From CAYLLT01 sp964591605 (GTDB taxonomy: Bacteria; Planctomycetota; Phycisphaerae; UBA1845; PWPN01): a stretch of DNA of 20,321 bases. Positions 13,229-20,321 of this stretch are shown piece by piece; position 1 is the first letter of the stretch, and each line of letters begins with the position of its first letter. The notes below the pieces were generated by a model, which did not search any database, was not told the origin of the DNA, and was given only the letters and a program-made list of their open reading frames with translations. The position numbers were made by a program, and so were the translations under genes. The stretch spans positions 1 to 20,321 of the forward strand of contig CAZQEN010000110.1 of assembly GCA_964591605.1 (NCBI GenBank). The letters run 5' to 3'.

Positions 13229-15145
13229 ATGTTTCGCGTGCCTTTTTGGCGTTTGCTGGTTCCAATGATCGCGGGCGAGCGCCCGGTGGAAAGCGCTTCC
13301 ACCACGGAGGGCCTTCCGCTGGCGGCCTCGCTCGGCCCGGCGCTGGAAATCGCGCAGATTCCCACCCGCTCGACCCTGATGGATCACCGGGCCGTGGTCA
13401 TCTGCGGGCTGGCGGTTCTCCTGGCAGCCGGCGCGGCCCTCGTCGCTCAGGTTCTCAAACATCTGATCTGGTTGATCACCAACATCTCCTTCTACGGGGT
13501 GTTCTCCGCCTCGCCCGGTACGCCCTGGAACCATCAACTCGGCCCCTTTGTCATTGCCGTACCGATCCTGGGCGCCGTCATCGTGGGCCTCATGGCCCGT
13601 TTCGGCTCACCGGCCATCCGGGGTCACGGCATTCCCGAAGCGATGGAGCAGGTGCTGACCAATCGCAGCCGCATTCCCGCCCGCCTGACGTGGCTCAAGC
13701 CTGTCTCCGCGGCCATTTCGATCGGCACCGGCGGGCCGTTCGGAGCAGAGGGGCCCATCATCGCGACCGGCGGGGCGCTCGGCTCGCTGGTCGGGCAGGT
13801 TCTCTCGACCACCTCCACGGAGCGCAAGACGTTGCTGGCGGTCGGAGCCGCCGCCGGCATGGCCGCCACATTCGGCAGCCCCGTGTCCGCGGTGCTGCTG
13901 GCCATCGAGCTCCTGCTTTTCGAGTTCCGGCCGCGCTCGCTGGTTCCCGTGGCGCTCGGGAGTGCGACGGCCGCGGGCATCCGCATCGCCTTCGAAGGCG
14001 CCGCCCCGATGTTCCCCATGCCCGACCTGACCCAGCCCGGCGGATCGGCGCTGGCGCTCTACATCCTCGCGGGTGCGCTCGTCGGCGTTGCGTCCGTCTG
14101 CGTCACGCGCGCCGTCTACGCGATCGAGGACGCCTTCGAGCGCATCCCGGTCCACTGGATGTGGTGGCCCGCCCTCGGGGCGATTGTCGTCGGCGTCGTC
14201 GGCTATTTCGTCCCGCGCACCCTCGGCGTCGGCTACAGCAACATCAGCGACATCATCTCCAGCCACATGATGTTTGGCGCCGTGCTGTGGCTGTCGATCA
14301 TGAAGCTCATCTCCTGGTCGATCTCTCTGGGCAGCGGCACCTCGGGCGGAACCCTTGCCCCGCTGTTCACCATCGGCGGCGGACTGGGCTTCGTCATCGG
14401 ATCCGGCATGCACTGGCTGTTCCCGCAGGCGGCCGTCGACGTTCGCATCGCCGCCCTGGTCGGCATGGCGGCCATCTTTGCCGGCGCATCCCGGGCGCTG
14501 CTGGCTTCCGTCGTCTTCGCATTTGAGACGACGCTCCAGCCCCTGGGCCTGCTCCCGCTGCTGGGCGGTTGCACGGCCGCGTATCTGGTTTCGTGCCTGC
14601 TCATGAGGCAGACCATCATGACCGAGAAGATCGCCCGCCGCGGCGTTCGCGTTCCTGCCGAGTACACGCCCGACTTCCTCGACTCCATCACCGTTCAGCA
14701 GGTCGCCCGCCGGCAGGTGGTCACATTGAATGCGTCGGACACCCTCGAGCGCGTCCGCGGATGGATCGCCTCGGCCGCGCCGGGTTCGACGCATCAGGGC
14801 TTCCCGATCGTCGATGACGGCGGGCACCTGCTGGGTGTCGTCACACGCCGTGACCTGCTCGGCGCCGCAGGCTCAACCCTGACCGTCAGGCAGTTGATCC
14901 GCCGACCGCCGGTCGTGGTCTACGCCGATTGCACCCTCCGCGAGGCCACGGATCACATGGTCAACCACGATGTCGGCCGCCTGCCGGTCATCTCGCGCGA
15001 AAACGGCGGCAAACTCATCGGCATCATCACCCGCAGCGACGTCCTGGCCGCTCATCGCGTGCGCCTCAGCGAGACCAGGCTGGAACCCCCCGCAAAGGTT
15101 TTCCGCTTTCGCCTCCGCAGCCGGTTGACGGTCGACTCCGGGTGA
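13229..15145 (+). CDS. ClC-family chloride channel/transporter with C-terminal CBS pair
   Basis: This protein is 638 residues from the ATG at 13229, which has GGAGGTGA eight bases upstream; an ATG at 13211 is in frame but lacks a site. The ClC core (about 50-465) shows RGHGIPEAMEQV (GSGIP-equivalent at 132-136), GTGGPFGAEGP with the gating glutamate E174, and GTSGGTLAP (370-378). Two CBS domains follow (about 487-545 and 552-610), which usually bind adenine nucleotides and tune gating. By eye, some classical pathway residues differ: Ser of GSGIP is His, the internal proton glutamate is Leu, Phe of GxFxP is Leu, and the central Tyr is Met. It follows trpG by 42 bases on the same strand. Confidence 0.93.
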   Translation: MFRVPFWRLLVPMIAGERPVESASTTEGLPLAASLGPALEIAQIPTRSTLMDHRAVVICGLAVLLAAGAALVAQVLKHLIWLITNISFYGVFSASPGTPWNHQLGPFVIAVPILGAVIVGLMARFGSPAIRGHGIPEAMEQVLTNRSRIPARLTWLKPVSAAISIGTGGPFGAEGPIIATGGALGSLVGQVLSTTSTERKTLLAVGAAAGMAATFGSPVSAVLLAIELLLFEFRPRSLVPVALGSATAAGIRIAFEGAAPMFPMPDLTQPGGSALALYILAGALVGVASVCVTRAVYAIEDAFERIPVHWMWWPALGAIVVGVVGYFVPRTLGVGYSNISDIISSHMMFGAVLWLSIMKLISWSISLGSGTSGGTLAPLFTIGGGLGFVIGSGMHWLFPQAAVDVRIAALVGMAAIFAGASRALLASVVFAFETTLQPLGLLPLLGGCTAAYLVSCLLMRQTIMTEKIARRGVRVPAEYTPDFLDSITVQQVARRQVVTLNASDTLERVRGWIASAAPGSTHQGFPIVDDGGHLLGVVTRRDLLGAAGSTLTVRQLIRRPPVVVYADCTLREATDHMVNHDVGRLPVISRENGGKLIGIITRSDVLAAHRVRLSETRLEPPAKVFRFRLRSRLTVDSG

Positions 15146-15860
15146 TCGTCTGCCTGCCGATGCGCCGGGCACCTGTGCCCGTTGCCTTCGGAGAGAGGCA
15201 AGAGCTGAATGTCAACGGGGTGGCATGCCGGATTGCCGCCACGGGTCCGTGACAGGCTGGGCGGGGGTGGCATGGGCAGCTTCGGCTTCGCGGAGCGAAG
15301 TCGAAGCTGCCCGTGTGGGCTCCCCCACGGGTCCCGGCGCGCCGGGACCCATGCCACCCGCCGATGTTGTCACGCACTCGCCGCCACGGCTTCGAGAAAA
15401 TCTGCGTGGTGACGCAGGATTTTTCTTGAAAATCGAAAGACGTGCGTTATACATGCTCTGTCGGCACGCAATGGGTCTTGTGTCGACCACTTCAAAAAAC
15501 GCTTCATGTCGAAGGACCGACAGGCGTAGGTTCCGGATCGGTGTCTCAGCAGGGAGGTTGTTCGCGACGGGTGGACTGCGCGCTGCCCGCGCGGAGGCAG
15601 TGTGATGCTGTGAGACGCTGATTCGAGAGAATGTGCATGGAGCGCCTCGCGAACTGTTGAGGACGGTTCGCTCCCGAGAGCTGGTACAGTCTGGTTGGCG
15701 GCAGTGCGGATGCCGGGCGCGGTGTCTGCGCGCGTGTCGCATCTTGAGAACCTTCACTTTCCACAGCGTATCTTCCGCAGCGGAGCCACCAACAACATCC
15801 CGGCCTTCGCTCGGAACTGGTGTCAGTTATGTGTCACAGTGCGAGAGGAGTATGGAAGCC
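15146..15860 (+). other. 715-base gene-poor region between ClC and GH25 genes
   Basis: No open frame here has family-like residues, a good start site or coding character. The first part (to about 15362) holds the hairpin repeat. The rest is likely the promoter and leader of the GH25 gene. A candidate promoter is TTGAAA (15426-15431), 16 bases, TATACA (15448-15453), which would give a leader of about 400 bases. I see no recognisable riboswitch consensus. Confidence 0.5.
15217..15362. repeat. Nested hairpin repeat with GGGTGGCATGGG arms
   Basis: An outer 12-bp stem pairs GGGTGGCATGGG (15265-15276) with its exact complement (15348-15359). Inside lie three hairpins: 15274-15312 (11 bp, a G-U pair and 5 bp more, five-base loop), 15310-15331 (10 bp with one mismatch), and a perfect 22-base palindrome at 15329-15350. 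A degenerate partial copy lies to the left: GGGGTGGCATG is repeated at 15217-15227 and 15264-15274, and CACGGGTCC at 15240-15248 and 15326-15334. The folded form would be a four-way junction or a row of very stable stems. It is probably a dispersed intergenic repeat and may also act as a transcription or mRNA-decay barrier after the ClC gene. Confidence 0.7.
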
Positions 15861-18041
15861 ATGTTTCACCGGAATCCACGAGTTCGGGCGTTTCAACGTT
15901 GCGTGCGAGCTTCGATCAGCGCGGATGCCCGGCCGTCTCGCGTGCCGTGCGGCTTGCTGATGTCGATTCTCCTGCTGTCCGCCTCCGCCGCGCTGGGCCA
16001 GCGGCCCAACGGCATGGACACCTCGATGTGGGACGGCGACCTGACCGTACAGACCTGGCAGGGCGTCTACAACGCCGGCTATGTCTTCGCGTTCGTCAAG
16101 GCGACCGAGGGGGTGGGCTATACCGACCCGGAGTTCTTCGACAACGTGACCCGCGCGCCGCAGGCGGGGATTCTGACGGGGTTCTATCACTTCGCGCAGC
16201 CGGTGTACAACACCGCCACCGCCGAAGCGGATTACTTCGTCGGCGTCGCCGGCCCCTACATCAGCGGCGGGTATCTCAGGCCGGTGCTCGACCTGGAGAG
16301 GGGCTCTGAACTCGGCGCCACCGCCCTCTCGAACTGGGCCAACGCGTGGATGAACCGCGTCGAACAGCTCACCGGCGTCGAGCCGCTCATCTACTGCAAC
16401 ACGAACTACGCGACGAACTACCTCAACTCGACCGTCGCCAGCCGTGATCTGTGGATCGCCCAGTACCTGAGCAACCCGGACCCGCAGAACGATGAGCCGA
16501 GCATCGGCATCTTCCCCACCTGGCTCATCTGGCAGTGGACGGCCAACTGCTCGATCCCCGGAATCCCCGGTTCGGCCGACTGCAACGTGTTCAACGGCAC
16601 GCTGGCCCAGCTCGATGATCTGGTGATTCCCGGCGGAACGGCGCCGCCGTTCATCGTCGAGAGCCGATCGGGCGGGCAGAACTACGCCAGCTACTCCGAA
16701 ACCGGCACGTGGTCCAACGGCTCATCCAAGAGCACGGCCCCCGGCGTCACCTCGGGCATCGGGCATCGCTGGTGCACGATCAACAGCACGGCCAAGACCG
16801 CGGTGTTCCGCTTCACGCCCTCGACCACGGGCATCTATGAGGTGTTCACGACCAATACCACGACCTCCAACAGCGGGAATCCGCTGGTTCATAAGGTGAC
16901 GCATGCCGGCGGGACCACCAACGTCGGAGTATGCCAGAACACCACGTGCAATCCCAACGCCGTGAACGTCTGGTATTCGCTGGGGCAGTACACGCTGAAC
17001 GCCGGCACGCAGTACACGGTGACGCTCGACGGTTCGACGGGCGGCGGCTCGGCCCCGGCCAACAATGCCGGGCGCTCGGACGCGATCAAGTGGACGTTTG
17101 TGACCGGGTCGTCGTCTCCGACCATCGACCGCTCGCCCTCGACGCTCTCGCCCTCGTGCACGCAGGGCCAGAACGCGTCGAACCAGACGTTCACGGTGGC
17201 CAACAGCGGCAGCGGCACGCTCAGCTACTCGATCAGCGACAACGTGAGCTGGCTCTCGTGCAGCCCGACCAGCGGGACGAGCACCGGCGAGGCCGACACG
17301 ATCACCGTCACTTACGCGACCTCGGGCCTGACCGCCGGCACGTACAACGCCACCATCACCATCAGCGATCCCAATGCCACCAACAACCCGCAGACGATCG
17401 CGGTGACGCTCACGGTCAGCAGCGGCGCGACCATCGTCCTCAACGACACGTTCGATTCATACGCCGGCCAGAGCAACTTCACGGCCGCGTGGCCGATCTC
17501 CCTCTCGCCGGGCGGTTCGCTCTCGACGGCGGCGTACTTCAGCTCGCCCAAGTCGATCTACTTCAGCACGTCGGCGGCGCGGAACTACCGCAACTTCACC
17601 GCCTCCAGCGGCACGAACGCCACGCCGATCGTCTGGTCGATCCGCATCTACGACAACAACACGAGCAACCTCGACCGTCAGTGGTGTGAGCTGCTCGACG
17701 CCTCCCCGAGCATCACGCAGCTCGTGGCCATGGGCAAGTCGAACATCGTGGAGGCGATGCGCACCTACTACGCCGCCCGCGTGGCCTACGCCCCCGGGCC
17801 GGGCTGGATCACGCTCAACGACGCGGGCGCGCCCGCGCGGAGCGTCGGCTGGCACGAGATCAAGGCGGTGATCAAGAGCACGGCGATCGACTTCTACGTC
17901 GACGGCGTGCTGGCCAGGGCGAACGTGGCCTATGCCAGCAGCCAGGGGCAGTTCACGTTCGACCAGGCGCGGATCGGGTCGGGCTACAGCTCCACCAGCG
18001 CGGCGTACTTCGACGACGTCAAGGTGCAGGTGGGCCAGTGA
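15861..18041 (+). CDS. Secreted GH25-type muramidase with golvesin-like, BACON/Ig-like and lectin-like domains
   Basis: This protein is 726 residues from the ATG at 15861 (AGGAG ten bases upstream). A long basic N-terminus leads to the hydrophobic segment GLLMSILLLSASAALG (31-46), a signal peptide probably cut before Q47. Residues about 50-257 are a GH25 lysozyme domain: GMDTSMW with D53, KATEG (80-84) and the catalytic DLE (D144, E146). Residues about 264-414 resemble the golvesin/xanthan-lyase C-terminal domain, 420-521 a BACON/Ig-like domain, and 525-726 a concanavalin-type lectin fold ending YFDDVKVQV. The GH25 part should cut the MurNAc-GlcNAc bond of peptidoglycan; the rest probably bind carbohydrate. 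Thr/Ser/Asn-rich composition fits an extracellular protein. Possible uses are wall recycling, competition or predation. Confidence 0.85.
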   Translation: MFHRNPRVRAFQRCVRASISADARPSRVPCGLLMSILLLSASAALGQRPNGMDTSMWDGDLTVQTWQGVYNAGYVFAFVKATEGVGYTDPEFFDNVTRAPQAGILTGFYHFAQPVYNTATAEADYFVGVAGPYISGGYLRPVLDLERGSELGATALSNWANAWMNRVEQLTGVEPLIYCNTNYATNYLNSTVASRDLWIAQYLSNPDPQNDEPSIGIFPTWLIWQWTANCSIPGIPGSADCNVFNGTLAQLDDLVIPGGTAPPFIVESRSGGQNYASYSETGTWSNGSSKSTAPGVTSGIGHRWCTINSTAKTAVFRFTPSTTGIYEVFTTNTTTSNSGNPLVHKVTHAGGTTNVGVCQNTTCNPNAVNVWYSLGQYTLNAGTQYTVTLDGSTGGGSAPANNAGRSDAIKWTFVTGSSSPTIDRSPSTLSPSCTQGQNASNQTFTVANSGSGTLSYSISDNVSWLSCSPTSGTSTGEADTITVTYATSGLTAGTYNATITISDPNATNNPQTIAVTLTVSSGATIVLNDTFDSYAGQSNFTAAWPISLSPGGSLSTAAYFSSPKSIYFSTSAARNYRNFTASSGTNATPIVWSIRIYDNNTSNLDRQWCELLDASPSITQLVAMGKSNIVEAMRTYYAARVAYAPGPGWITLNDAGAPARSVGWHEIKAVIKSTAIDFYVDGVLARANVAYASSQGQFTFDQARIGSGYSSTSAAYFDDVKVQVGQ

Positions 18042-18051
18042 GCCGTCGGGC

Positions 18052-18079
18052 ATGACACGCGGGCCGTTCCTGGTAAGAT
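18052..18079 (+). promoter_or_regulatory. Candidate promoter of the AAA+ ATPase gene
   Basis: ATGACA (18052-18057), a 16-base spacer and TAAGAT (18074-18079) lie in the 59-base gap after the GH25 gene. This would give a leader of about 15 bases carrying the GAGG site. Both boxes are imperfect, and read-through from the GH25 gene is also possible. Confidence 0.4.
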
Positions 18080-18100
18080 GTGCCCTGCAGAGGGACGGCC

Positions 18101-19603
18101 ATGAACGACCAGGAACGGCTCGAACGGCTCATCCGGGCCGGGCACGCGTGCATCTCGATCGTGACGTACGAGGAGGAGTACGCGCTCGGCCTGGTGCGGG
18201 AGACGGCGTTCAAGCTGGGCTGCGACCTGACGGGCACGAGCCTGTGGCTCTGGTCGGTGAGCCAGGGGCTGCGCGACGGGCTGGTCGCGGCGCCGCAGCG
18301 GGTGGCCAGCACCGAGCACCCGGCGGCGGCGATGCTCTACCTCTCGCGGCTGGACAAGCGGCTGGTGTGCGTGATGCTCGACCTGATCGGCCACCTCAGG
18401 GACGAGCGGACGCTCCGGCAGTTCCGCGACCTGGTGCGGCGGTTCGAGGAGACCGGCAGCCACCTCATCATGATCGACTACCAGGAGGAGGTGCCGGGCG
18501 TCATCGCGGCGCACGCCACGCGCATGGAGGTGTCGCTTCCCGACGAGAAGGAGCTGGAAGCGGTGGTGCGCCGGGTGATCCGGGCCGCCCACCAGGAGCG
18601 GAGCATCGAGATCGACATGACCCGCAGCGGGCTGCGGACGATCGTCCGCAACCTGCGCGGGCTCACCCGCCGCCAGGCCGAGCGGATCATCACCGACATC
18701 GTCTCGGAGGACCGCCGCTTCGACCAGACCGACATCAACCAGGTGCTGGCGGCCAAGCGCCAGGTGCTCCAGCAGGCGGGTCTGCTCGAGTACATCGAGG
18801 CGCCGGTGGACCTGGGCGAGATCGGCGGTCTGCGCCGGCTCAAGAGTTGGCTGGCCCGGCGCCAGTGCGCGATGAGCGACGAGGCGGCGGCCTTCGGCCT
18901 GGGCTGTCCGCGGGGGGTGCTGATGCTCGGCGTACAGGGTGCTGGCAAAAGCCTCTGCGCAAAGGCCATTGCCACAGCCTGGCAGCAGCCGCTGCTGCGG
19001 CTCGACCCGGCGGCCCTCTACGACCGCTACGTCGGCGAGTCGGAGCGGCGGCTGCGCGACGCCCTGCGCCAGGCGGAGATGATGGCGCCGATCATCCTGT
19101 GGATCGACGAGATCGAAAAGGGCTTCGCCTCCGCGGCCAGCCGCAGCACCGACGGCGGACTCTCGCAGCGGATGTTCGGCTCGCTGCTCACCTGGATGCA
19201 GGAGCACCGGGCGCCGGTCTTTCTGGTCGCCACGGCCAACGACATCGAGGCCCTCCCGGCCGAGCTGCTGCGCAAGGGGCGGTTCGACGAAATCTTCTTT
19301 GTCGATCTGCCCTGCGAGGAGACGCGCCGGCGGATCTTCGAGATTCACCTGGCCAAGCGCGGCCGCAAGCCGGCGGAGTTCGACGTCGATGCCCTGGCCG
19401 CCCTGGCCGAGGGCTGCAGCGGGGCCGAGATCGAGGCGGCCATCGTCTCGGCCCTCCATCAGGCCTACGCGGCCAAAAACCCCCTGACCACCGAGGCCAT
19501 CGCCCATGCCCTGCGCGAGTCGCCGCCGCTCTCGGTGACCATGGCCGAGCGCGTGCAGGCCCTGCGCGACTGGGCCCGCCACCGCTGCGTCCCGGCGGAC
19601 TGA
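18101..19603 (+). CDS. Ycf46-like AAA+ ATPase
   Basis: This 500-residue protein has an N-terminal domain (about 1-230) starting with the IRAGHACISIVTYEEEYAL pattern, followed by one AAA+ module. The module has Walker A GVQGAGKS (277-284), Walker B ILWIDEIEK with D336/E337, sensor-1 N380, arginine-finger candidates R391/R394 and the small-domain GCSGAEIE (438-445). Overall order, length and the C-terminal WARHRCVPA resemble cyanobacterial and plastid Ycf46, whose role is linked to photosynthesis and carbon use but is not well understood. ATG 18101 has GAGG seven bases upstream; an earlier ATG at 18080 has none. It follows the GH25 gene by 59 bases and meets the EF-P gene tail to tail with eight bases between. 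Confidence 0.88.
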   Translation: MNDQERLERLIRAGHACISIVTYEEEYALGLVRETAFKLGCDLTGTSLWLWSVSQGLRDGLVAAPQRVASTEHPAAAMLYLSRLDKRLVCVMLDLIGHLRDERTLRQFRDLVRRFEETGSHLIMIDYQEEVPGVIAAHATRMEVSLPDEKELEAVVRRVIRAAHQERSIEIDMTRSGLRTIVRNLRGLTRRQAERIITDIVSEDRRFDQTDINQVLAAKRQVLQQAGLLEYIEAPVDLGEIGGLRRLKSWLARRQCAMSDEAAAFGLGCPRGVLMLGVQGAGKSLCAKAIATAWQQPLLRLDPAALYDRYVGESERRLRDALRQAEMMAPIILWIDEIEKGFASAASRSTDGGLSQRMFGSLLTWMQEHRAPVFLVATANDIEALPAELLRKGRFDEIFFVDLPCEETRRRIFEIHLAKRGRKPAEFDVDALAALAEGCSGAEIEAAIVSALHQAYAAKNPLTTEAIAHALRESPPLSVTMAERVQALRDWARHRCVPAD

Positions 19604-19611
19604 CGTGCGGG

Positions 19612-20172
19612 TCAGGCGTTGTTCTTGCCGGCGTACGTGCGGGTGCGGGTGTCGACCCGGATCTCGTCGCCGGTCCTGATGAACAGCGGTACGCGCACCT
19701 CGAGGCCGTTTTCGAGGGTGGCCTCCTTGGTGATGTTGGAGCCGCCGCCGATGGAGTGGCCGGGGGCGGCGGTCAGGGCCACCTTGAGCGTGACGATCTC
19801 GGGGATGTCGACCAGGACGGCCGTGCCATCCACGAAATGCACGCGGTATTCCTCGCCTTCCTTGAGGAACTCGGGCCGGTCGCTGAGCTGCGGGCCGGTG
19901 AGTTCCTGCTCTTCGAAGGTCTCGCTGTCCATGAAGACGCGGGCGTCTCCGCGGGCGTAGAGGTACTGCATCTTGCGGAGGGCCTGCGGCACCTCCTGGA
20001 TGGGCATGAGCACGTCCAGCGAGCGGTCGACCGGGTGCCCGTCGCGGATGTCGCGGAGGGCGACGTGGACGGTGGGCTTCTGCTTGCCGGTGTGGCGTTC
20101 GGAGAAGTCGGTCACCTGGTAGACGTGGTTCTGGTGACGCAGGAGCATGCCCTTGCGAAGGGGGATGTTCAT
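19612..20172 (-). CDS. efp: Elongation factor P
   Basis: This 186-residue protein has the three EF-P domains: KOW-like domain I (about 1-64), the central OB domain (about 66-128), and the C-terminal OB domain with LENGLEVRVPLFIRTGDEIRVDT (153-175). It binds ribosomes stalled at consecutive prolines and restores peptide bond formation. The domain I tip reads HTGKQKPT; alignment to E. coli EF-P without gaps puts K30 at the modified Lys34 position, but the neighbours differ (TGKQKP in place of PGKGQA). ATG 20172 has GGAGG six bases upstream. No modification enzyme (EpmA/B, EarP, YmfI) is in the window. It is convergent with the ATPase gene. Confidence 0.93.
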   Translation of the reverse strand: MNIPLRKGMLLRHQNHVYQVTDFSERHTGKQKPTVHVALRDIRDGHPVDRSLDVLMPIQEVPQALRKMQYLYARGDARVFMDSETFEEQELTGPQLSDRPEFLKEGEEYRVHFVDGTAVLVDIPEIVTLKVALTAAPGHSIGGGSNITKEATLENGLEVRVPLFIRTGDEIRVDTRTRTYAGKNNA

Positions 20173-20204
20173 GGCCGTCCTCCAGTCCTGGCGATGTGAG
20201 CCTC

Positions 20205-20210
20205 ATTATA
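20205..20210 (-). promoter_or_regulatory. -10 box of the efp promoter
   Basis: A perfect TATAAT on the minus strand lies 32 bases before the efp start codon, giving a leader of about 25-27 bases with a good Shine-Dalgarno. No good -35 is present at the normal distance. Confidence 0.6.
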
Positions 20211-20236
20211 CCGCGCGGACCGGCGGCAAGGCCCGC

Positions 20237-20267
20237 GGGGGGGAGGGGGGGCGGGAGCGGGAGCGGG
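20237..20267 (+). other. G-rich tract, potential G-quadruplex
   Basis: Five runs of three or more G (7, 7, 3, 3, 3) are separated by one to three bases, and the end of the tract is three GCGGGA hexamers (20251-20268). This meets the usual G-quadruplex pattern on the plus strand. It lies just upstream of the expected -35 zone of the efp promoter. Confidence 0.55.
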
Positions 20268-20321
20268 AAAGGCGAAAGGCGAAAGTCGAAAGTCGAAAGT
20301 CGAAAGTCGAAAGTCGAAAGA
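20267..20321. repeat. Heptanucleotide tandem repeat (GAAAGTC)n
   Basis: Two copies of GAAAGGC (20267-20280) are followed by five of GAAAGTC (20281-20315) and a partial sixth reaching the window edge. The array therefore has at least 7.8 units and continues outside. The last unit reads GAAAGA, so the array may be ending or changing there. It resembles short tandemly repeated heptamer arrays known from cyanobacteria, but the unit is different. Confidence 0.9.

Noticed and set aside
15146..15362. Intrinsic terminator after the ClC gene
   Set aside because: The stems are strong, but no T-run follows on either strand; it is better described as a structured repeat.
15225..15605. Possible 126-residue gene in the ClC-GH25 gap
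   Set aside because: Half of it is translation of the hairpin repeat, there is no ribosome site, and the composition is not protein-like.
15633..15860. Longer N-terminus for the muramidase
   Set aside because: The extra part has no start site support and would bury the signal peptide; ATG 15861 has AGGAG ten bases upstream.
15363..15860. Known riboswitch (for example c-di-GMP) in the muramidase leader
   Set aside because: None of the conserved core words I know could be found by eye; a covariance-model search would be needed and a hit above threshold would reverse this.
17984..20206. A very long open frame on the minus strand opposite the ATPase and muramidase genes
   Set aside because: It is low-complexity Arg/Pro/His/Gly-rich, antisense to two clear genes, and overlaps EF-P in another frame; it is a product of high GC content.
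20267..20321. CRISPR array at the right edge
   Set aside because: Units are seven bases with no spacers; this is a simple tandem repeat.

Overview
The window is a GC-rich bacterial chromosomal segment with no phage, plasmid, transposase, tRNA, rRNA or CRISPR genes. It looks like a free-living, polysaccharide- and sugar-using heterotroph. A member of Planctomycetota (Phycisphaerae-like) is my best guess. The reasons are the sugar-acid catabolic cluster driven by a sodium/solute symporter, the basic AT-hook/winged-helix protein of a kind I associate with that phylum, the unusual EF-P tip loop, and the secreted multidomain GH25 protein. This assignment is inference; no rRNA or other marker in the window settles it.

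Layout. (a) 1-1285, minus strand: a stress-type unit, MarR regulator > DoxX membrane protein > NAD(P)H-dependent FMN reductase (cut by the window edge). It has a near-consensus promoter with an inverted repeat in its spacer. (b) 1333-8988, minus strand: a seven-gene catabolic cluster read as SSS transporter > AT-hook/winged-helix protein > enolase-superfamily enzyme 2 > SMP-30-type lactonase > mutarotase-like protein > SDR dehydrogenase > enolase-superfamily enzyme 1. The enzymes fit a non-phosphorylating oxidative route: sugar import, anomer handling, oxidation to a lactone, lactone opening, and dehydration to a 2-keto-3-deoxy acid. No aldolase or kinase for the last step is present, and the sugar cannot be named from sequence alone. 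Two repeat-rich insertions and one GC hairpin widen the spaces between its last genes. (c) 9068-12424, minus strand: a tightly packed surface-polysaccharide cassette, WecA/TagO-type sugar-1-phosphate transferase > seven-helix unknown membrane protein > UDP-glucose 6-dehydrogenase. (d) 12608-15145, plus strand: TrpG/PabA glutamine amidotransferase, then a ClC-family protein with a CBS pair. (e) 15146-15860: about 700 bases without a convincing gene, holding a nested array of very stable hairpins and a long leader region. (f) 15861-19603, plus strand: a secreted GH25 muramidase with accessory domains, then a Ycf46-like AAA+ ATPase. (g) 19612-20172, minus strand: elongation factor P, convergent with the ATPase. 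Upstream of it lie a G-quadruplex-type tract and a heptanucleotide tandem repeat that runs off the window.

Two themes stand out. First, three genes at the head of transcription units (MarR, SSS transporter, trpG) have TTGACA-17-(TATAAT-like) promoters ending only 7-8 bases before the start codon. This implies leaderless mRNAs, while most genes inside the operons have clear Shine-Dalgarno sequences. In two of the three the 17-base spacer contains an inverted repeat. Second, intergenic space is occupied by several unrelated repeat families: a 212-bp element with 28-bp terminal inverted repeats, TGGTCAG repeats, a hairpin array and heptamer repeats.
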